Below are positions 7,544-15,325 of a stretch of 64,000 nt of DNA, piece after piece. The stretch spans positions 349,906-413,905 of the forward strand of contig NZ_WQNI01000003.1 of assembly GCF_010993735.1 (NCBI RefSeq). The letters are read 5' to 3'. Every line of letters begins with the position of its first letter. The stretch's first letter is position 1. A program made the position numbers and the translations under genes. Source of the DNA: Chelativorans alearensis (GTDB taxonomy: Bacteria > Pseudomonadota > Alphaproteobacteria > Rhizobiales > Rhizobiaceae). The notes below the pieces were generated by a model, which searched no databases, was not told the DNA's origin, and saw only the letters and a list, made by a program, of their open reading frames with translations.

Positions 7544-7708
7544 GACGGCCTCCGTTCCTGATGGAGCGGCCGGCGCTCTCCGGGGCGGTGGGGAGCGCCA
7601 GCCGTGTTTTCCGCCTCCCGAGCCCGTCGAAGGGCTGCCAGGGCGGATCAGGTGGGAGGATGGGCGGAGGGCGGGCGTTAGGCCATGCCCGCCGGCGCGG
7701 GCAACACA
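7544..7708. other. Intergenic gap before the lysis genes; hairpin, REP-like copy, candidate middle/late promoter region
   Basis: This 165-bp gap is the only sizeable break within the right part of the phage operon. It holds a GC-rich hairpin (GGCGCTC 7572-7578 pairing with GAGCGCC 7593-7599) and a REP-like copy at 7616-7634. In Mu the Mor protein activates transcription of genes just downstream of its own gene, so a Mor-dependent promoter here is plausible. No convincing promoter hexamers were identified. Confidence 0.4.
7616..7634. repeat. REP-like element between endolysin and Mor-like genes
   Basis: TCCCGAGCCCGTCGAAGGG, the only intergenic copy of the prophage REP-like repeat seen here. 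Confidence 0.6.
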
Positions 7709-8098
7709 TCACGTGGTGGGGAAGAGCTCGCCCTGCCGCGGATCGCGGCTGCCCTTCACGGGCTTGTTCGGCATGGCGTTGAAGAGTCTGTCGACGCCGC
7801 TCTCGCTCATGCCGAGCCTCTTCGCGATCTCCGCGTTGGAGTGGTTGGCCGCGCGATAGTGCCGGGCGCGCAGTTCGCGCGCAAGGGGCACACGGATATA
7901 GTCGCCGCCATAGCGGCGGCCGAGCTTGCGCGCCGCCTCGGCGCCGACCTGGCGGGCGAGCTCCGAGCCATCGGCGCCGGCAGGGTGGCACACATAGAGC
8001 CTCGTGCCGCCCTTCCATTCGGCAAGCCGCACCAGGCCGTCCGGCCCGAGCAGGTCTAGGAGGACCGCCGACAACCGCTTTTCCTTCGCGTCGTTCAT
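7709..8098 (-). CDS. Mor-like transcription activator
   Basis: A 129-residue protein of the Mor/C activator family. The family layout is visible: an N-terminal dimerisation part (LSAVLLDLLGPDGLVRLAEW), then ARKLGRRYGGDYIRVPL, the GG-x-x-IY-like segment before the DNA-binding part, and a C-terminal helix-turn-helix (SNAEIAKRLGMSESGVDRLF). In Mu such proteins switch on middle or late genes; here the lysis and packaging genes follow directly. ATG at 8098 overlaps the upstream gene (ATGA). Confidence 0.8.
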   Translation of the reverse strand: MNDAKEKRLSAVLLDLLGPDGLVRLAEWKGGTRLYVCHPAGADGSELARQVGAEAARKLGRRYGGDYIRVPLARELRARHYRAANHSNAEIAKRLGMSESGVDRLFNAMPNKPVKGSRDPRQGELFPTT

Positions 8099-8313
8099 CG
8101 ACGGTCCATCACGGCGCATTCGAGGCGGAGCTGACGCGCGCGCAGCGCCTTGAGGCGCGCCTGGAGCTCCACGCGGTAATGCGCGTGAGGCTTGAGCCTC
8201 GAAATCCGCACGGCGAGCGTGTGCGCCTCGTGCTCCAGCCGCTCAAGCTCGGAGACCTCGCGCCAAACGAAGAGCGGCGCTGCCGTCCTCGCGGCCGGTC
8301 CCCGGCGCGCCAT
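8095..8313 (-). CDS. Small phage protein, coiled-coil, unknown function
   Basis: A 72-residue basic protein with a helical, heptad-like body (VSELERLEHEAHTLAVRISRL, then LQARLKALRARQLRLE). No family is recognised. Its ATG at 8313 shares one base with the stop of the upstream frame, and its stop overlaps the Mor-like gene start. Coupling and position between early genes and the activator are the evidence that it is real. Confidence 0.6.
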   Translation of the reverse strand: MARRGPAARTAAPLFVWREVSELERLEHEAHTLAVRISRLKPHAHYRVELQARLKALRARQLRLECAVMDRR

Positions 8314-8921
8314 CAGCCGTCCCGCCGTTCTTGCCGAGGGCGGCGGTGGCGCCTATCCTCATTGCCATGCGCCGCTTGCTTCTCACCGCCGCCTTCGCCG
8401 CGCTCGTCGCATCGTCCGGAGCCCGTGCCGACGACCGTGCGCTGGGCGTCGCCATGGCGATCGCCGCCGCCGGCGAGTGCGACGGTATCGCGCTCGACCT
8501 CGACGCGGTGGCCCGTTTCATCGCCCGCGAGGAGGCCGCCGCTCCCGGCTTCGAGGCCCGCGCCACTGGCGGTCTCCTGGAAGGCGCCATCCTGCGCTTC
8601 CGCACCGCCACCCCGGTCGACAAGGCCGCCGACTGCGCCGCCATGGAGCGGGGCATCGCCGCCGCCGGCCTCGGCCGGTGAGTCGTCGCGGGAACGGCCC
8701 GACGGCCAACCCGGCTTCATAGCGGTCGTAAGAGCCACCTCACGAGCGCGGCGTCGCAGGACCAGTTTCACGTTCTCGATCGTCACCGCGACGGCGCCCA
8801 GCCGCGCGCCGTTCGCCACACGACCGGCCAGGTGCCGCCGCACCGCCTTGACGTCGAGCCCGTGCGCGCGCTCCAGGTAGCGCAACACGGCGTGGTCGGT
8901 GACGCGGATGCGGGCCATCAT
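8313..8921 (-). CDS. Small conserved phage protein with a probably spurious C-terminal extension
   Basis: The first 60-70 residues (starting MMARIRVTDHAVLRYLERAH, with a GAVAVTIENVKLVLRRR ending) look like a small protein common in alphaproteobacterial Mu-like phages, normally about 70-80 residues long. Beyond about residue 75 the sequence is low-complexity (Gly/Asp/Glu/Arg rich) and is the complement of a well-formed plus-strand gene (8367-8681), so it is probably not under protein-level selection. The frame nevertheless ends in TGATG coupling with the next gene. Insertion of the plus-strand gene into the old 3' end may have removed the original stop. Start at 8921 is fixed by an ATGA overlap with the gp16-like gene. 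Confidence 0.55.
   Translation of the reverse strand: MMARIRVTDHAVLRYLERAHGLDVKAVRRHLAGRVANGARLGAVAVTIENVKLVLRRRAREVALTTAMKPGWPSGRSRDDSPAEAGGGDAPLHGGAVGGLVDRGGGAEAQDGAFQETASGAGLEAGSGGLLAGDETGHRVEVERDTVALAGGGDRHGDAQRTVVGTGSGRCDERGEGGGEKQAAHGNEDRRHRRPRQERRDG
8367..8681 (+). CDS. Small exported protein on the strand opposite to the phage operon (possible moron)
   Basis: A 104-residue protein with a signal peptide (MRRLLLTAAFAALVASSGARA, cleavage before DDRALG) and two cysteines in the mature part (GECDGI and AADCAAM). Almost every codon ends in G or C, which on this strand marks true coding sequence and makes the opposite frame the shadow. It runs against all surrounding phage genes and is not coupled to them, so it could be expressed from the lysogen. 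Such independent units in prophages are called morons. The family is not recognised and no strong ribosome binding site is visible. Confidence 0.65.
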   Translation: MRRLLLTAAFAALVASSGARADDRALGVAMAIAAAGECDGIALDLDAVARFIAREEAAAPGFEARATGGLLEGAILRFRTATPVDKAADCAAMERGIAAAGLGR

Positions 8922-9577
8922 CCACGCGCCGCCCTATGGACAGCCGCGGCATTTCCGAGCGCCTTCACCCTCCGCACCTCGACGCCGAGACGCTTCGTGA
9001 TCCCGTCCCATTCACGCGGCTTGATCCGGGGAAGCGGGTTGAAGGCGTGGCCCTCCACGAAAGCCTTGAAGGCGGCGAAGTCGATGCCTCCGGAGCCTGT
9101 CGAAGGGTGAACGATGCGCCACTGCGCCACTGCCACCTTGGCCTTAGGATTGCGCGCCCAGCCCGGCGTATCAGGGCCCACATGCCAGTCGACGCCCGCG
9201 TCCCGTGCCATGCGCGCCTTCAACGCCTGGATCACCTTGTCGGCCTGCGCCGCCTCGACAAGCCAGCGCGTGTGGTCGATGTCCGTCTGGCGCCGTACGA
9301 AGCCGGCGAGCGCCGCATCGGCTCGGTCGGGCACGACGCCCAGGTTCCAGGCCGCGATCCAGAGCGCGACGATCTTTCTCGCGAACGGCCCTTCAAGGCC
9401 CCTTTTTGCGGGGTTGAAGCCGCGCTGCCGGAGCGCCTCGACCACGCGCACCCGCTCGCTGTCGCTCATGACGCCGGCAGAGGTCTTGCCGGTGACGCGC
9501 TTCAAGAGCGCCCGGTAAGTGTCGTCGTCGAGCCCGAGCTGCTTCTTGGCGACATGGATGGTGGCGAGCGCGTTCAC
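8918..9577 (-). CDS. Mu gp16-like regulatory protein (DUF1018)
   Basis: A 219-residue protein of the phage gp16-like family. The DUF1018 signature is clear: LATIHVAKKQLGLDDDTYRA, then LLKRVTGKTSAGVMSDSER and RVVEALRQRGF, followed by a C-terminal half with AALWIAAWNLG-like and DWHVGPD segments. GTG at 9577 makes a GTGA overlap with the upstream gene and is preferred to the longer frame, which is antisense to that gene. A REP-like element inserts PSTGSGG near residues 157-163. Role in Mu-like phages is presumed regulatory and is unproven. Confidence 0.85.
   Translation of the reverse strand: MNALATIHVAKKQLGLDDDTYRALLKRVTGKTSAGVMSDSERVRVVEALRQRGFNPAKRGLEGPFARKIVALWIAAWNLGVVPDRADAALAGFVRRQTDIDHTRWLVEAAQADKVIQALKARMARDAGVDWHVGPDTPGWARNPKAKVAVAQWRIVHPSTGSGGIDFAAFKAFVEGHAFNPLPRIKPREWDGITKRLGVEVRRVKALGNAAAVHRAARG
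9088..9106. repeat. REP-like element inside the gp16-like gene
   Basis: CTCCGGAGCCTGTCGAAGG; on the coding strand it reads PSTGSGG in frame, as in the portal gene. Confidence 0.65.
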
Positions 9578-9852
9578 GACCCGCCGCCCAAATGGCGCCG
9601 CGCCGCCGTCTGCCAACTGCGCAGCGCCTGTACAGGACCTTTCCGCGACAGGCCGACGAGCCCCGCGAGGTCCAGCTTCCAGGGCGAGATGGGGTCGCCC
9701 TCCCGCCACACAGCCCCGTGTTCCGCAGCCAGCATATGGAGCACGTTGAGTGCCAGGTGGTCGGCCGCCTCCGCCTCGTCTTCGCCGGCGTCGAGCGGCA
9801 TCTCCAACATGCCGTCGATGAACTCGATCAGTTCTTCAAGGTCATGTGCCAT
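9574..9852 (-). CDS. Small acidic phage protein, unknown function
   Basis: A 92-residue protein starting MAHDLEELIEFIDGMLEMPL, acidic in its first half and ending in a basic LRSWQTAARRHLGG tail. ATG at 9852 lies four bases after the DUF3164 stop. The longer upstream frame is antisense to the DUF3164 gene. The family is not recognised; its place among early genes suggests an accessory role in replication or regulation. Confidence 0.6.
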   Translation of the reverse strand: MAHDLEELIEFIDGMLEMPLDAGEDEAEAADHLALNVLHMLAAEHGAVWREGDPISPWKLDLAGLVGLSRKGPVQALRSWQTAARRHLGGGS

Positions 9853-9856
9853 CGCT

Positions 9857-10516
9857 TCACGCCTTCGCCAGGTCGATCGTGACGGCGCGCCATTCGGCGT
9901 CCGGCCGCTCGCGCATGGCGAAGCGCACATACTCCTTGCGCCCGGTGATCCGCATAGCGTCGCGGATCGCCGCCATCGCCCGCCGCCAACGCGCGTCCGC
10001 GATCTCCAGCCGCAGAAGCATGAAGATCTCCGACCGGTTGATGCGGCCTTCCTTGTCGGTATTGAAGGCGCGGGTGACGATGGTCTGTATTTCCGGCCCG
10101 CTTTCGGCCGACCACTCGTTCAGGCACTCGTCGATCAGGCCCTTTGCCACCTGTAATTCCGGACCGAAGTCGATGAAGTCGGCCACCTGCACCGTGACCT
10201 TCATCAGCCCGTTGAAGGTCATGTAGGTGCGGTTGCCCTTGCCCTTCCGGCCCGTCTTCACGAAGCCGTATTCCTGCTCAAGCAGACCGTCGAGCGCCTC
10301 CAGGTCGGCCATCGTATGCGCCTTGAAGCGCTCGATCTGCGCTGAAAGCTCCAGCGCGAACCGAATAATCTTGCGCACCGTCTCGTCGACGAGCTTATCC
10401 TGGGGCTTCACCAATTCCTCGCGGATGTAGTTGCCCTTGCCGTCGATCCAGCAAGTCCGGCCGTTGACGACCTCGGTGCTGGTGCCCGGCTTCTCCTCAA
10501 GAATCACTGCCTGCAT
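9857..10516 (-). CDS. DUF3164 family phage protein
   Basis: A 219-residue protein of the DUF3164 family, widespread in Mu-like phages downstream of the MuB gene. Recognisable parts are the N-terminal GRTCWIDGKGNYIREELVKP, the middle GNRTYMTFNGLMKVTVQV and the C-terminal RDAMRITGRKEYVRFAMRER, ending in TIDLAKA. ATG at 10516 has an AAAGGAG site five bases upstream. Biochemical function is unknown; conservation beside the transposition genes points to a role in phage DNA transactions. Confidence 0.9.
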   Translation of the reverse strand: MQAVILEEKPGTSTEVVNGRTCWIDGKGNYIREELVKPQDKLVDETVRKIIRFALELSAQIERFKAHTMADLEALDGLLEQEYGFVKTGRKGKGNRTYMTFNGLMKVTVQVADFIDFGPELQVAKGLIDECLNEWSAESGPEIQTIVTRAFNTDKEGRINRSEIFMLLRLEIADARWRRAMAAIRDAMRITGRKEYVRFAMRERPDAEWRAVTIDLAKA

Positions 10517-10838
10517 GTCCTTCTCCTTTTCGGTTCGTTCCCCGGCGCGGGACGAGCGGCAACAGTCGAACGTTCGAACCAGGCCGCATGATCTCGGCCG
10601 CAAGGTCGGTAGCGCTGCCGCGTGCGGGGCCTGCCTGCATGGCGCCGCGGATCGCGTCGCGCCGGCGCAGGCGCGCCACCTCGTATTCCAGCGCTCGCGC
10701 GCGGAGCGTCAGAAGCAGGAGCTGCTCACGCAGGCGGCGCACGCCCTTGCCGGAAATCCTGGCGCCGCGCTCCTCGAACGCCTTGAAGGCGCGCCTCACC
10801 GCCGCGAGCCCGTCCGAGACCTTGTGCACCTTGGTCAT
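10497..10838 (-). CDS. Phage protein, helical, unknown function
   Basis: A 113-residue protein beginning MTKVHKVSDGLAAVRRAF with a helical basic middle (LREQLLLLTLRARALEYEVA). Start at 10838 is set by an ATGA overlap with the upstream gene; its 3' end overlaps the DUF3164 start by about 20 bases. No family is recognised. It belongs to the early operon by coupling. Confidence 0.6.
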   Translation of the reverse strand: MTKVHKVSDGLAAVRRAFKAFEERGARISGKGVRRLREQLLLLTLRARALEYEVARLRRRDAIRGAMQAGPARGSATDLAAEIMRPGSNVRLLPLVPRRGTNRKGEGHAGSDS

Positions 10839-11206
10839 GTCGCCGGTCCCTCCAGGGATTTGAGCTTGGAGTGCGGACAGCCCGCGCGGCAGGCGCGGTA
10901 GACGGCGACACGGATCGACGACGTCGCCGCGAACGGCTTCTTCTGCCAGACCAGGCACTGGTCGCGGCCGATCTCACCCAGGACCGGACATGGCACGACA
11001 CGCCCCATCAGAGCCCCGCGCACGCTCTCCTCCACGCGGCCCATGTCGCCGCGGTAGCGGTTGTTGATGACGGTGGAGATGGCGCTGGCCGAGTAGTTGA
11101 CACGCTTTTCCGCCCCACGCAGACCCTCGCGGTCGGCAAGGGCGGCCAGCTCCGCCACCCAGTCGGGCAGGCCGGCGCCCCAAGCCTCAAGCGCCTTCTC
11201 GCTCAT
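10835..11206 (-). CDS. Putative DNA-binding phage protein (MuB N-domain-like helix-turn-helix)
   Basis: A 123-residue protein. Residues about 12-60 (LADREGLRGAEKRVNYSASA, then ISTVINNRYRGDMGRVEESV) resemble the helix-turn-helix with a following Y-x-GD motif found at the N-terminus of MuB-type transposition ATPases. The C-terminal half has several cysteines (VPCPVLG, RDQCLV, ACRAGCP) that could bind metal. The MuB-like protein here lacks such an N-domain, so this may be that domain as a separate protein. ATG at 11206 with a GGAG site is chosen; an ATG at 11257 coupled to the upstream stop is the alternative. Confidence 0.6.
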   Translation of the reverse strand: MSEKALEAWGAGLPDWVAELAALADREGLRGAEKRVNYSASAISTVINNRYRGDMGRVEESVRGALMGRVVPCPVLGEIGRDQCLVWQKKPFAATSSIRVAVYRACRAGCPHSKLKSLEGPAT

Positions 11207-11253
11207 GGTCTTCTCCGTGCGTCCCAAGGGGGCGCCTGGCGCCGGCCCGCGGT

Positions 11254-11895
11254 TCATGCGTGCTCCTCCTCGGCGATCACGTCGCCCACGATCTCTTCAC
11301 GGTTACGGTCGAAGACGAGAGGGGCCGTCATCATGGAGGGCGAGCGCGGCCCGGTGTTCATCGACGGCTTCAACCGCCACAGCGCTAACCGGCCGGGGCC
11401 GCCACGGTCGAGCTGCTTCAGGTAGCCCGCGGCCGAAAGCCGGTGTACGAAGTTCCTGGCGGTCGAAAGACGCACCGGCACCTCTTCCGTCGACCCGTAG
11501 GTGACCAGGTCCTGCGCCGTGAAACCACCGCGCGAGAGTGGACCCCGCATGACGTTCCACATCTGCTGCTGCGCCAATCCGGCGACGATCCGGCCGTCCT
11601 GGGTGACGATCGGCGTTGCCGAAGGCGCCGCAGTCAGCCGATAGAGCGGCACCCGGCCACGGTGCTTGCCCGGTGCGGTCTCGCCGGTCTTCTCTGCGAT
11701 CCCGGCGCTCTCCAGCCGCAGAACGAAATTCTGCACCGTCGATCGCCGCGCCCCGTTGGACTGGCCGTGGATCGCGCTGATCGTGAAGGATTCGCCACGG
11801 CGGTGCGCCTCCCGCATCAGCTTCCAGTAATGGTCGTTGCCGCGCAGGAGGGGAACGGCGGCGGCGAGTTTCAGCTTGAGCGCCCCCGCCATCAT
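11254..11895 (-). CDS. Phage protein with two winged-helix-like repeats
   Basis: A 213-residue protein in which two segments resemble each other: HYWKLMREAHRRGESFTISA with VQNFVLRLESAGI, and QQMWNVMRGPLSRGGFTAQD with ARNFVHRLSAAGYL. Each looks like a winged helix with the pattern of a recognition helix followed by a LESAG/LSAAG turn. It is therefore a likely DNA-binding protein that arose by internal duplication. Start at 11895 overlaps the MuB stop (ATGA). Its target is unknown. Confidence 0.65.
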   Translation of the reverse strand: MMAGALKLKLAAAVPLLRGNDHYWKLMREAHRRGESFTISAIHGQSNGARRSTVQNFVLRLESAGIAEKTGETAPGKHRGRVPLYRLTAAPSATPIVTQDGRIVAGLAQQQMWNVMRGPLSRGGFTAQDLVTYGSTEEVPVRLSTARNFVHRLSAAGYLKQLDRGGPGRLALWRLKPSMNTGPRSPSMMTAPLVFDRNREEIVGDVIAEEEHA

Positions 11896-12644
11896 GCAGC
11901 CTTCCGGAAGCGCTTCGGCGTCTCGCCCGTGAAGATGCGGCCGGCGTAGTTGGCGGCGTCAAGCCTCGTCAGCCCATGGTTGCCCGCGAATTGCGAGGCC
12001 GCGTTCAGCGTCGTTACGATGCGCCTGGCCTTGCCCCCGGTCTCGCGCACGATCCGCTCAAGCAGATCGTTCGAGATGTCGAGCTTGGGGTAGATGAAGT
12101 CCGCCAGCGTGCGCGCGTCTTCAAGGTCGCAGGGTTGCGCCAGTTCCCAATCGAGGACGCGGTTATGCACCCGTTCGTGGGCTTCAAGTTTCTGCGGCAG
12201 CAACTCCTCGCCAACGAGCAGCACCGGCACCTGGGCGGCCTTGTTGATGTCGCGGACGAGCTCGATCATCCCCTTGTCGACCAGCTTGTCGGCCTCGTCG
12301 ATGATGACCGGGCGCGCCGGATCGTCGCCCAGCCGGACGATGATCTCGTCCATCATGTCGCCGATGGTGCCGCGCGGCCTGGCCACCCCGAGCTCGGCCA
12401 GCATCGCCTTGCAGAAGCTCTTGCGCGTCCAATAGTCGAAAATCTCGACGAAGTACGCGCCCGTCCGGTTCCAGACATACTGCGCGGCCATCGTCTTTCC
12501 GTAGCCGGAGAAGCCCGAGAAGACACCGATGTTCGGCAGATGCGCCGGCCGGTGGATGAGCGTGTCGACGAGGGCTAGGCAGGACGCCACGTTCTTGAGT
12601 GGCGCAACCGAGCCCGCCCCGACCGGTTGAGTGTTGCCTGACAT
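11892..12644 (-). CDS. MuB-like transposition ATPase (AAA+)
   Basis: A 250-residue AAA+ ATPase that would bind target DNA and stimulate the MuA-type transposase. It has a Walker A motif GFSGYGKT (44-51), a Walker B RPVIIDEAD (111-119), a sensor-like PVLLVGEELL and a C-terminal lid with SNDLLERIVRETGGKARRI. It lacks the N-terminal helix-turn-helix of Mu MuB, which may be supplied by a separate small protein further downstream (10835-11206). It follows the transposase gene after a gap of about 50 bases, with its own AGGTAGGTA ribosome binding site. Confidence 0.9.
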   Translation of the reverse strand: MSGNTQPVGAGSVAPLKNVASCLALVDTLIHRPAHLPNIGVFSGFSGYGKTMAAQYVWNRTGAYFVEIFDYWTRKSFCKAMLAELGVARPRGTIGDMMDEIIVRLGDDPARPVIIDEADKLVDKGMIELVRDINKAAQVPVLLVGEELLPQKLEAHERVHNRVLDWELAQPCDLEDARTLADFIYPKLDISNDLLERIVRETGGKARRIVTTLNAASQFAGNHGLTRLDAANYAGRIFTGETPKRFRKAA

Positions 12645-12693
12645 TACCTACCTCCTAATTTCGCCGCACCCGGATCAATGGTCACCTTTTTGC

Positions 12694-14850
12694 CTAGAGG
12701 CGCATGGCCTCACGGCCGAACTCCTCCAGCATCGCCTTCATGGCGCGATATTCAGAGCCGGCCTGGTAGCCGCCCAGCCAAAGGAGTTCCTCGTCCGCCA
12801 GCCGCTCGCCCATAGCCCGCCGGTCTTCGAGCTTCAGCGCCCGGCGGAAGCGCTGCTCGCGCGTCTCCGGCAGCCGCGCGACCACTGGCGCGCTCGCCTC
12901 GGCTTCCGGCGCTGCCGGTAATGCCTCTGCCTGCAACTCCCGATGCACTTGCGCGGCTCGCTCTCCGAGCTCGCCTGGAGCGGTAGGCCGCGCGGCATCC
13001 GCTGCCGCTGAGAGTGCAGGCGTATCGTGGCCCTCCGACCGTCCGGGGAAGGCGACGAGGGTGCCCGCGCGGCGGTCCGCCTGGTTGCGCATCGCATCCG
13101 CCACGGCGCGCGGTCCGATCTTCCTCATCTCGCGCCGGATGTCCTTGATGCGGCCGTCCACATGCGCTTTCTGCGCGGCCTTCACACGGCTGATCGTCTC
13201 CACCGGGTCGAGGCCGGCGAGTTCCGGACACACGGCCTCGCCCAGGAAGGTTTCGCCGTCCGGCTCGAACAGGAGGGCTCGGCCAAGGTCGGCGGGGTCC
13301 ATGCGGCAGAAAACCATAGTGCCGGGCATCACCGCGTCCGGCAGGTAGTGAGCGCTGTCGATGCGCACGCCCGTTTTCGTCACTGTGCGGATGCCGTTGC
13401 GGCCGGCAACCGGCGCCAGCAGGATGTCGAGTGCGGCGACGTTTTCGACGCGCCGCACCTGGCCCGGATAGGCCGCGGCTACATCGAACGGTGTCCGCCG
13501 GGCGATACCCGCATGCGGCGTGTGGGCATAAATCTTGTCGCACCAGTCGTCGCACCAGGCCTGGAACTCGGCGAGGCTCATCTCCACCTCGAACAGTTCC
13601 CTCTCGTCGGCGCCCATGCGCTGCGCGAAACTCTTGCGCCCTTCGATCCTCTTGCGGTCGGCAACCGAGTGTCCGATGAAGCCGGGGAGGCCCGAAAGGT
13701 CGCGCTGAAACGTGCCGATCGCCCGTTCCACCATGCCCTTCTCCTTCGGGCTGTAGGGGTGCGAGAAGTCGACCTCGATCGCCAGCGCCGCGAGCAGGCG
13801 CTGGGTCGCGTGGGCGGCGAAATCGCTGCCGTTGTCGATCTTGATGCGCTCGGGCACGCCCCAGGCGATCAGGCACTTGCGCGTCAACATCCCGACACCC
13901 GCCGCCCGCGGCGTCTTCGTCGCCAGCACCTTCGTGCGCCGTGAGTGGACGTCGATGGCCAGATAGATCGAATGGCGCCCCTCCATCAGCATCACGTCGG
14001 CGGGCGACGCATCGATCTGCCAGCACTCGTTCAGCCGCTCGGCGCGAGCCGCGTTCACCAGCGCGTATTCGGTCTTGGACCGATAGCCGTCGGGGTCCGT
14101 GAGATACTGCAGCTCGTTGCGGTAGGCCTCGCGCCAGGCCTTGAGCGTCGCTTGAAAAGTGCGCAGCGGCGGCACGGCCATCTCGCCGCCGAAGGTATCG
14201 GCCACCATCGCCCGCACGTGCTTTGCCGAGAGGAATGGCTTCTTGGCGATCGCCGCCAGGATGAACGCCTTCACGCGGCCGTCGAGTGCCCGGTCGAGCT
14301 GCCCGGTCCCGCGCCGCGCCTCGCCGTGGTCGTGGCCGAGCCTCTCCGGGTCTTCGTTCCGCCGGCTCCGCCAGCGTGCCAGCGATCGGGCGCTGACGTT
14401 CTTCACGCGCGCCGTCACCCAGGCCGGAAGCTCGATTGAAGCCGTGTTGAAGAGGTCTGAAAACAGGCTGTCGGCGGCGGCGACCGACAGCGCCTGGTCG
14501 CGCCGGAAGCGGTCGGCCAGGCGCAGAAGCACCAGGCGGGCATCGCGTGTCTCACGCGCGCGGCCCGTCAGTCCGTCGGCCTCGGTGACCGCCGGCCGCA
14601 GGTCCTCGGCCTCGACGTGGAAGTGTCTCGCCGCAAGAGCGATCCGGCTCGACAACGAAATGTTGTCGATGTGGTACTCCATGCCACCGCCGCCCTTACG
14701 GCCGGCCCGCGGCCGCGCAAGGCCACGGTGGTCGTCCCAGCCCTCGCGGCGGATGAGCTTCAGCATGCCGGCCTTGGTGGCGGGCAGGTCGGACAACGCG
14801 CCTGCCGCGGCCAGGTCCGCAAATTCCTGCGCCGTCAGCCAGACCTTCAT
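12694..14850 (-). CDS. MuA-like DDE transposase
   Basis: A 718-residue Mu-type transposase. Residues 1-70 form the Mu HTH domain (MKVWLTAQEFADLAAAG, then KLIRREGWDD). The catalytic core carries a DDE triad: Asp280 in WQIDASP, Asp339 in KIDNGSDF and Glu375 in KGMVERAIG, with spacing 59 and 35, as expected. The C-terminal Mu domain and a helical tail follow and should contact MuB. Start ATG at 14850 gives the canonical N-terminus; the frame further upstream overlaps the previous gene and is discarded. It should bind both phage ends and catalyse strand transfer. No lesion is visible, so it may still be active. Confidence 0.95.
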   Translation of the reverse strand: MKVWLTAQEFADLAAAGALSDLPATKAGMLKLIRREGWDDHRGLARPRAGRKGGGGMEYHIDNISLSSRIALAARHFHVEAEDLRPAVTEADGLTGRARETRDARLVLLRLADRFRRDQALSVAAADSLFSDLFNTASIELPAWVTARVKNVSARSLARWRSRRNEDPERLGHDHGEARRGTGQLDRALDGRVKAFILAAIAKKPFLSAKHVRAMVADTFGGEMAVPPLRTFQATLKAWREAYRNELQYLTDPDGYRSKTEYALVNAARAERLNECWQIDASPADVMLMEGRHSIYLAIDVHSRRTKVLATKTPRAAGVGMLTRKCLIAWGVPERIKIDNGSDFAAHATQRLLAALAIEVDFSHPYSPKEKGMVERAIGTFQRDLSGLPGFIGHSVADRKRIEGRKSFAQRMGADERELFEVEMSLAEFQAWCDDWCDKIYAHTPHAGIARRTPFDVAAAYPGQVRRVENVAALDILLAPVAGRNGIRTVTKTGVRIDSAHYLPDAVMPGTMVFCRMDPADLGRALLFEPDGETFLGEAVCPELAGLDPVETISRVKAAQKAHVDGRIKDIRREMRKIGPRAVADAMRNQADRRAGTLVAFPGRSEGHDTPALSAAADAARPTAPGELGERAAQVHRELQAEALPAAPEAEASAPVVARLPETREQRFRRALKLEDRRAMGERLADEELLWLGGYQAGSEYRAMKAMLEEFGREAMRL

Positions 14851-14869
14851 CGTGAGCCCCGTCGAATGG

Positions 14870-15325
14870 TCATCGGCCCGCCCTCCATCGGGCCTCGGCC
14901 GCTTGCTTGCGCCGCTGCACCTCGCGCTCGTGCTCATCGAGCAGGTGCAGCTCGATCAGGGACGCATAGCGCTCGGGCACAACCACGTAGCCGTAGAGCT
15001 CGGCCACGAAGCCGAGCAGGTCGTGGCAGCCGGTCGCCTCCACCAGGGCGATGAAGCGCTCCAGCGTGATCTTATGACCTTCCTTCGCTTCCGACGCATA
15101 GGCGTCGAGCATCGATTCGGAGACCGGATAGCCGAGCTCGTCGCTCATGCGTGCAGCGACCTCGGCACGGGAGAGGCTGCAATCCTTCAGCGCCAGCGCC
15201 ACCGCCCGGCTGATGCGCGAGGCGAGCCGATTGCCCGGTAGCTGATCCTTGGCGAAGCCGACGGCGACCTGCGGTGGCTGCCAGTCGAAGAGTTCGAGCG
15301 TGAGGGTGTCGCGGCGCCGGCTCAT
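14870..15325 (-). CDS. Phage early protein with helix-turn-helix-like region
   Basis: A 151-residue protein starting MSRRRDTLTLELFDWQPPQV. The middle (LKDCSLSRAEVAARMSDELG, then YPVSESMLDAYASE) looks like a helix-turn-helix; a helical C-terminus ends in basic residues. Similar proteins occur next to ParB-like genes in Mu-like phages of alphaproteobacteria. ATG at 15325 overlaps the ParB-like stop (ATGA). It probably helps transposition or regulation; no biochemical role is established. Confidence 0.7.
   Translation of the reverse strand: MSRRRDTLTLELFDWQPPQVAVGFAKDQLPGNRLASRISRAVALALKDCSLSRAEVAARMSDELGYPVSESMLDAYASEAKEGHKITLERFIALVEATGCHDLLGFVAELYGYVVVPERYASLIELHLLDEHEREVQRRKQAAEARWRAGR

Noticed and set aside
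7572..7599. GC hairpin between endolysin and Mor-like genes as a terminator
   Set aside because: Stem is good but no T-run follows and a stop here would cut off the lysis genes; it is described only as part of the intergenic region.
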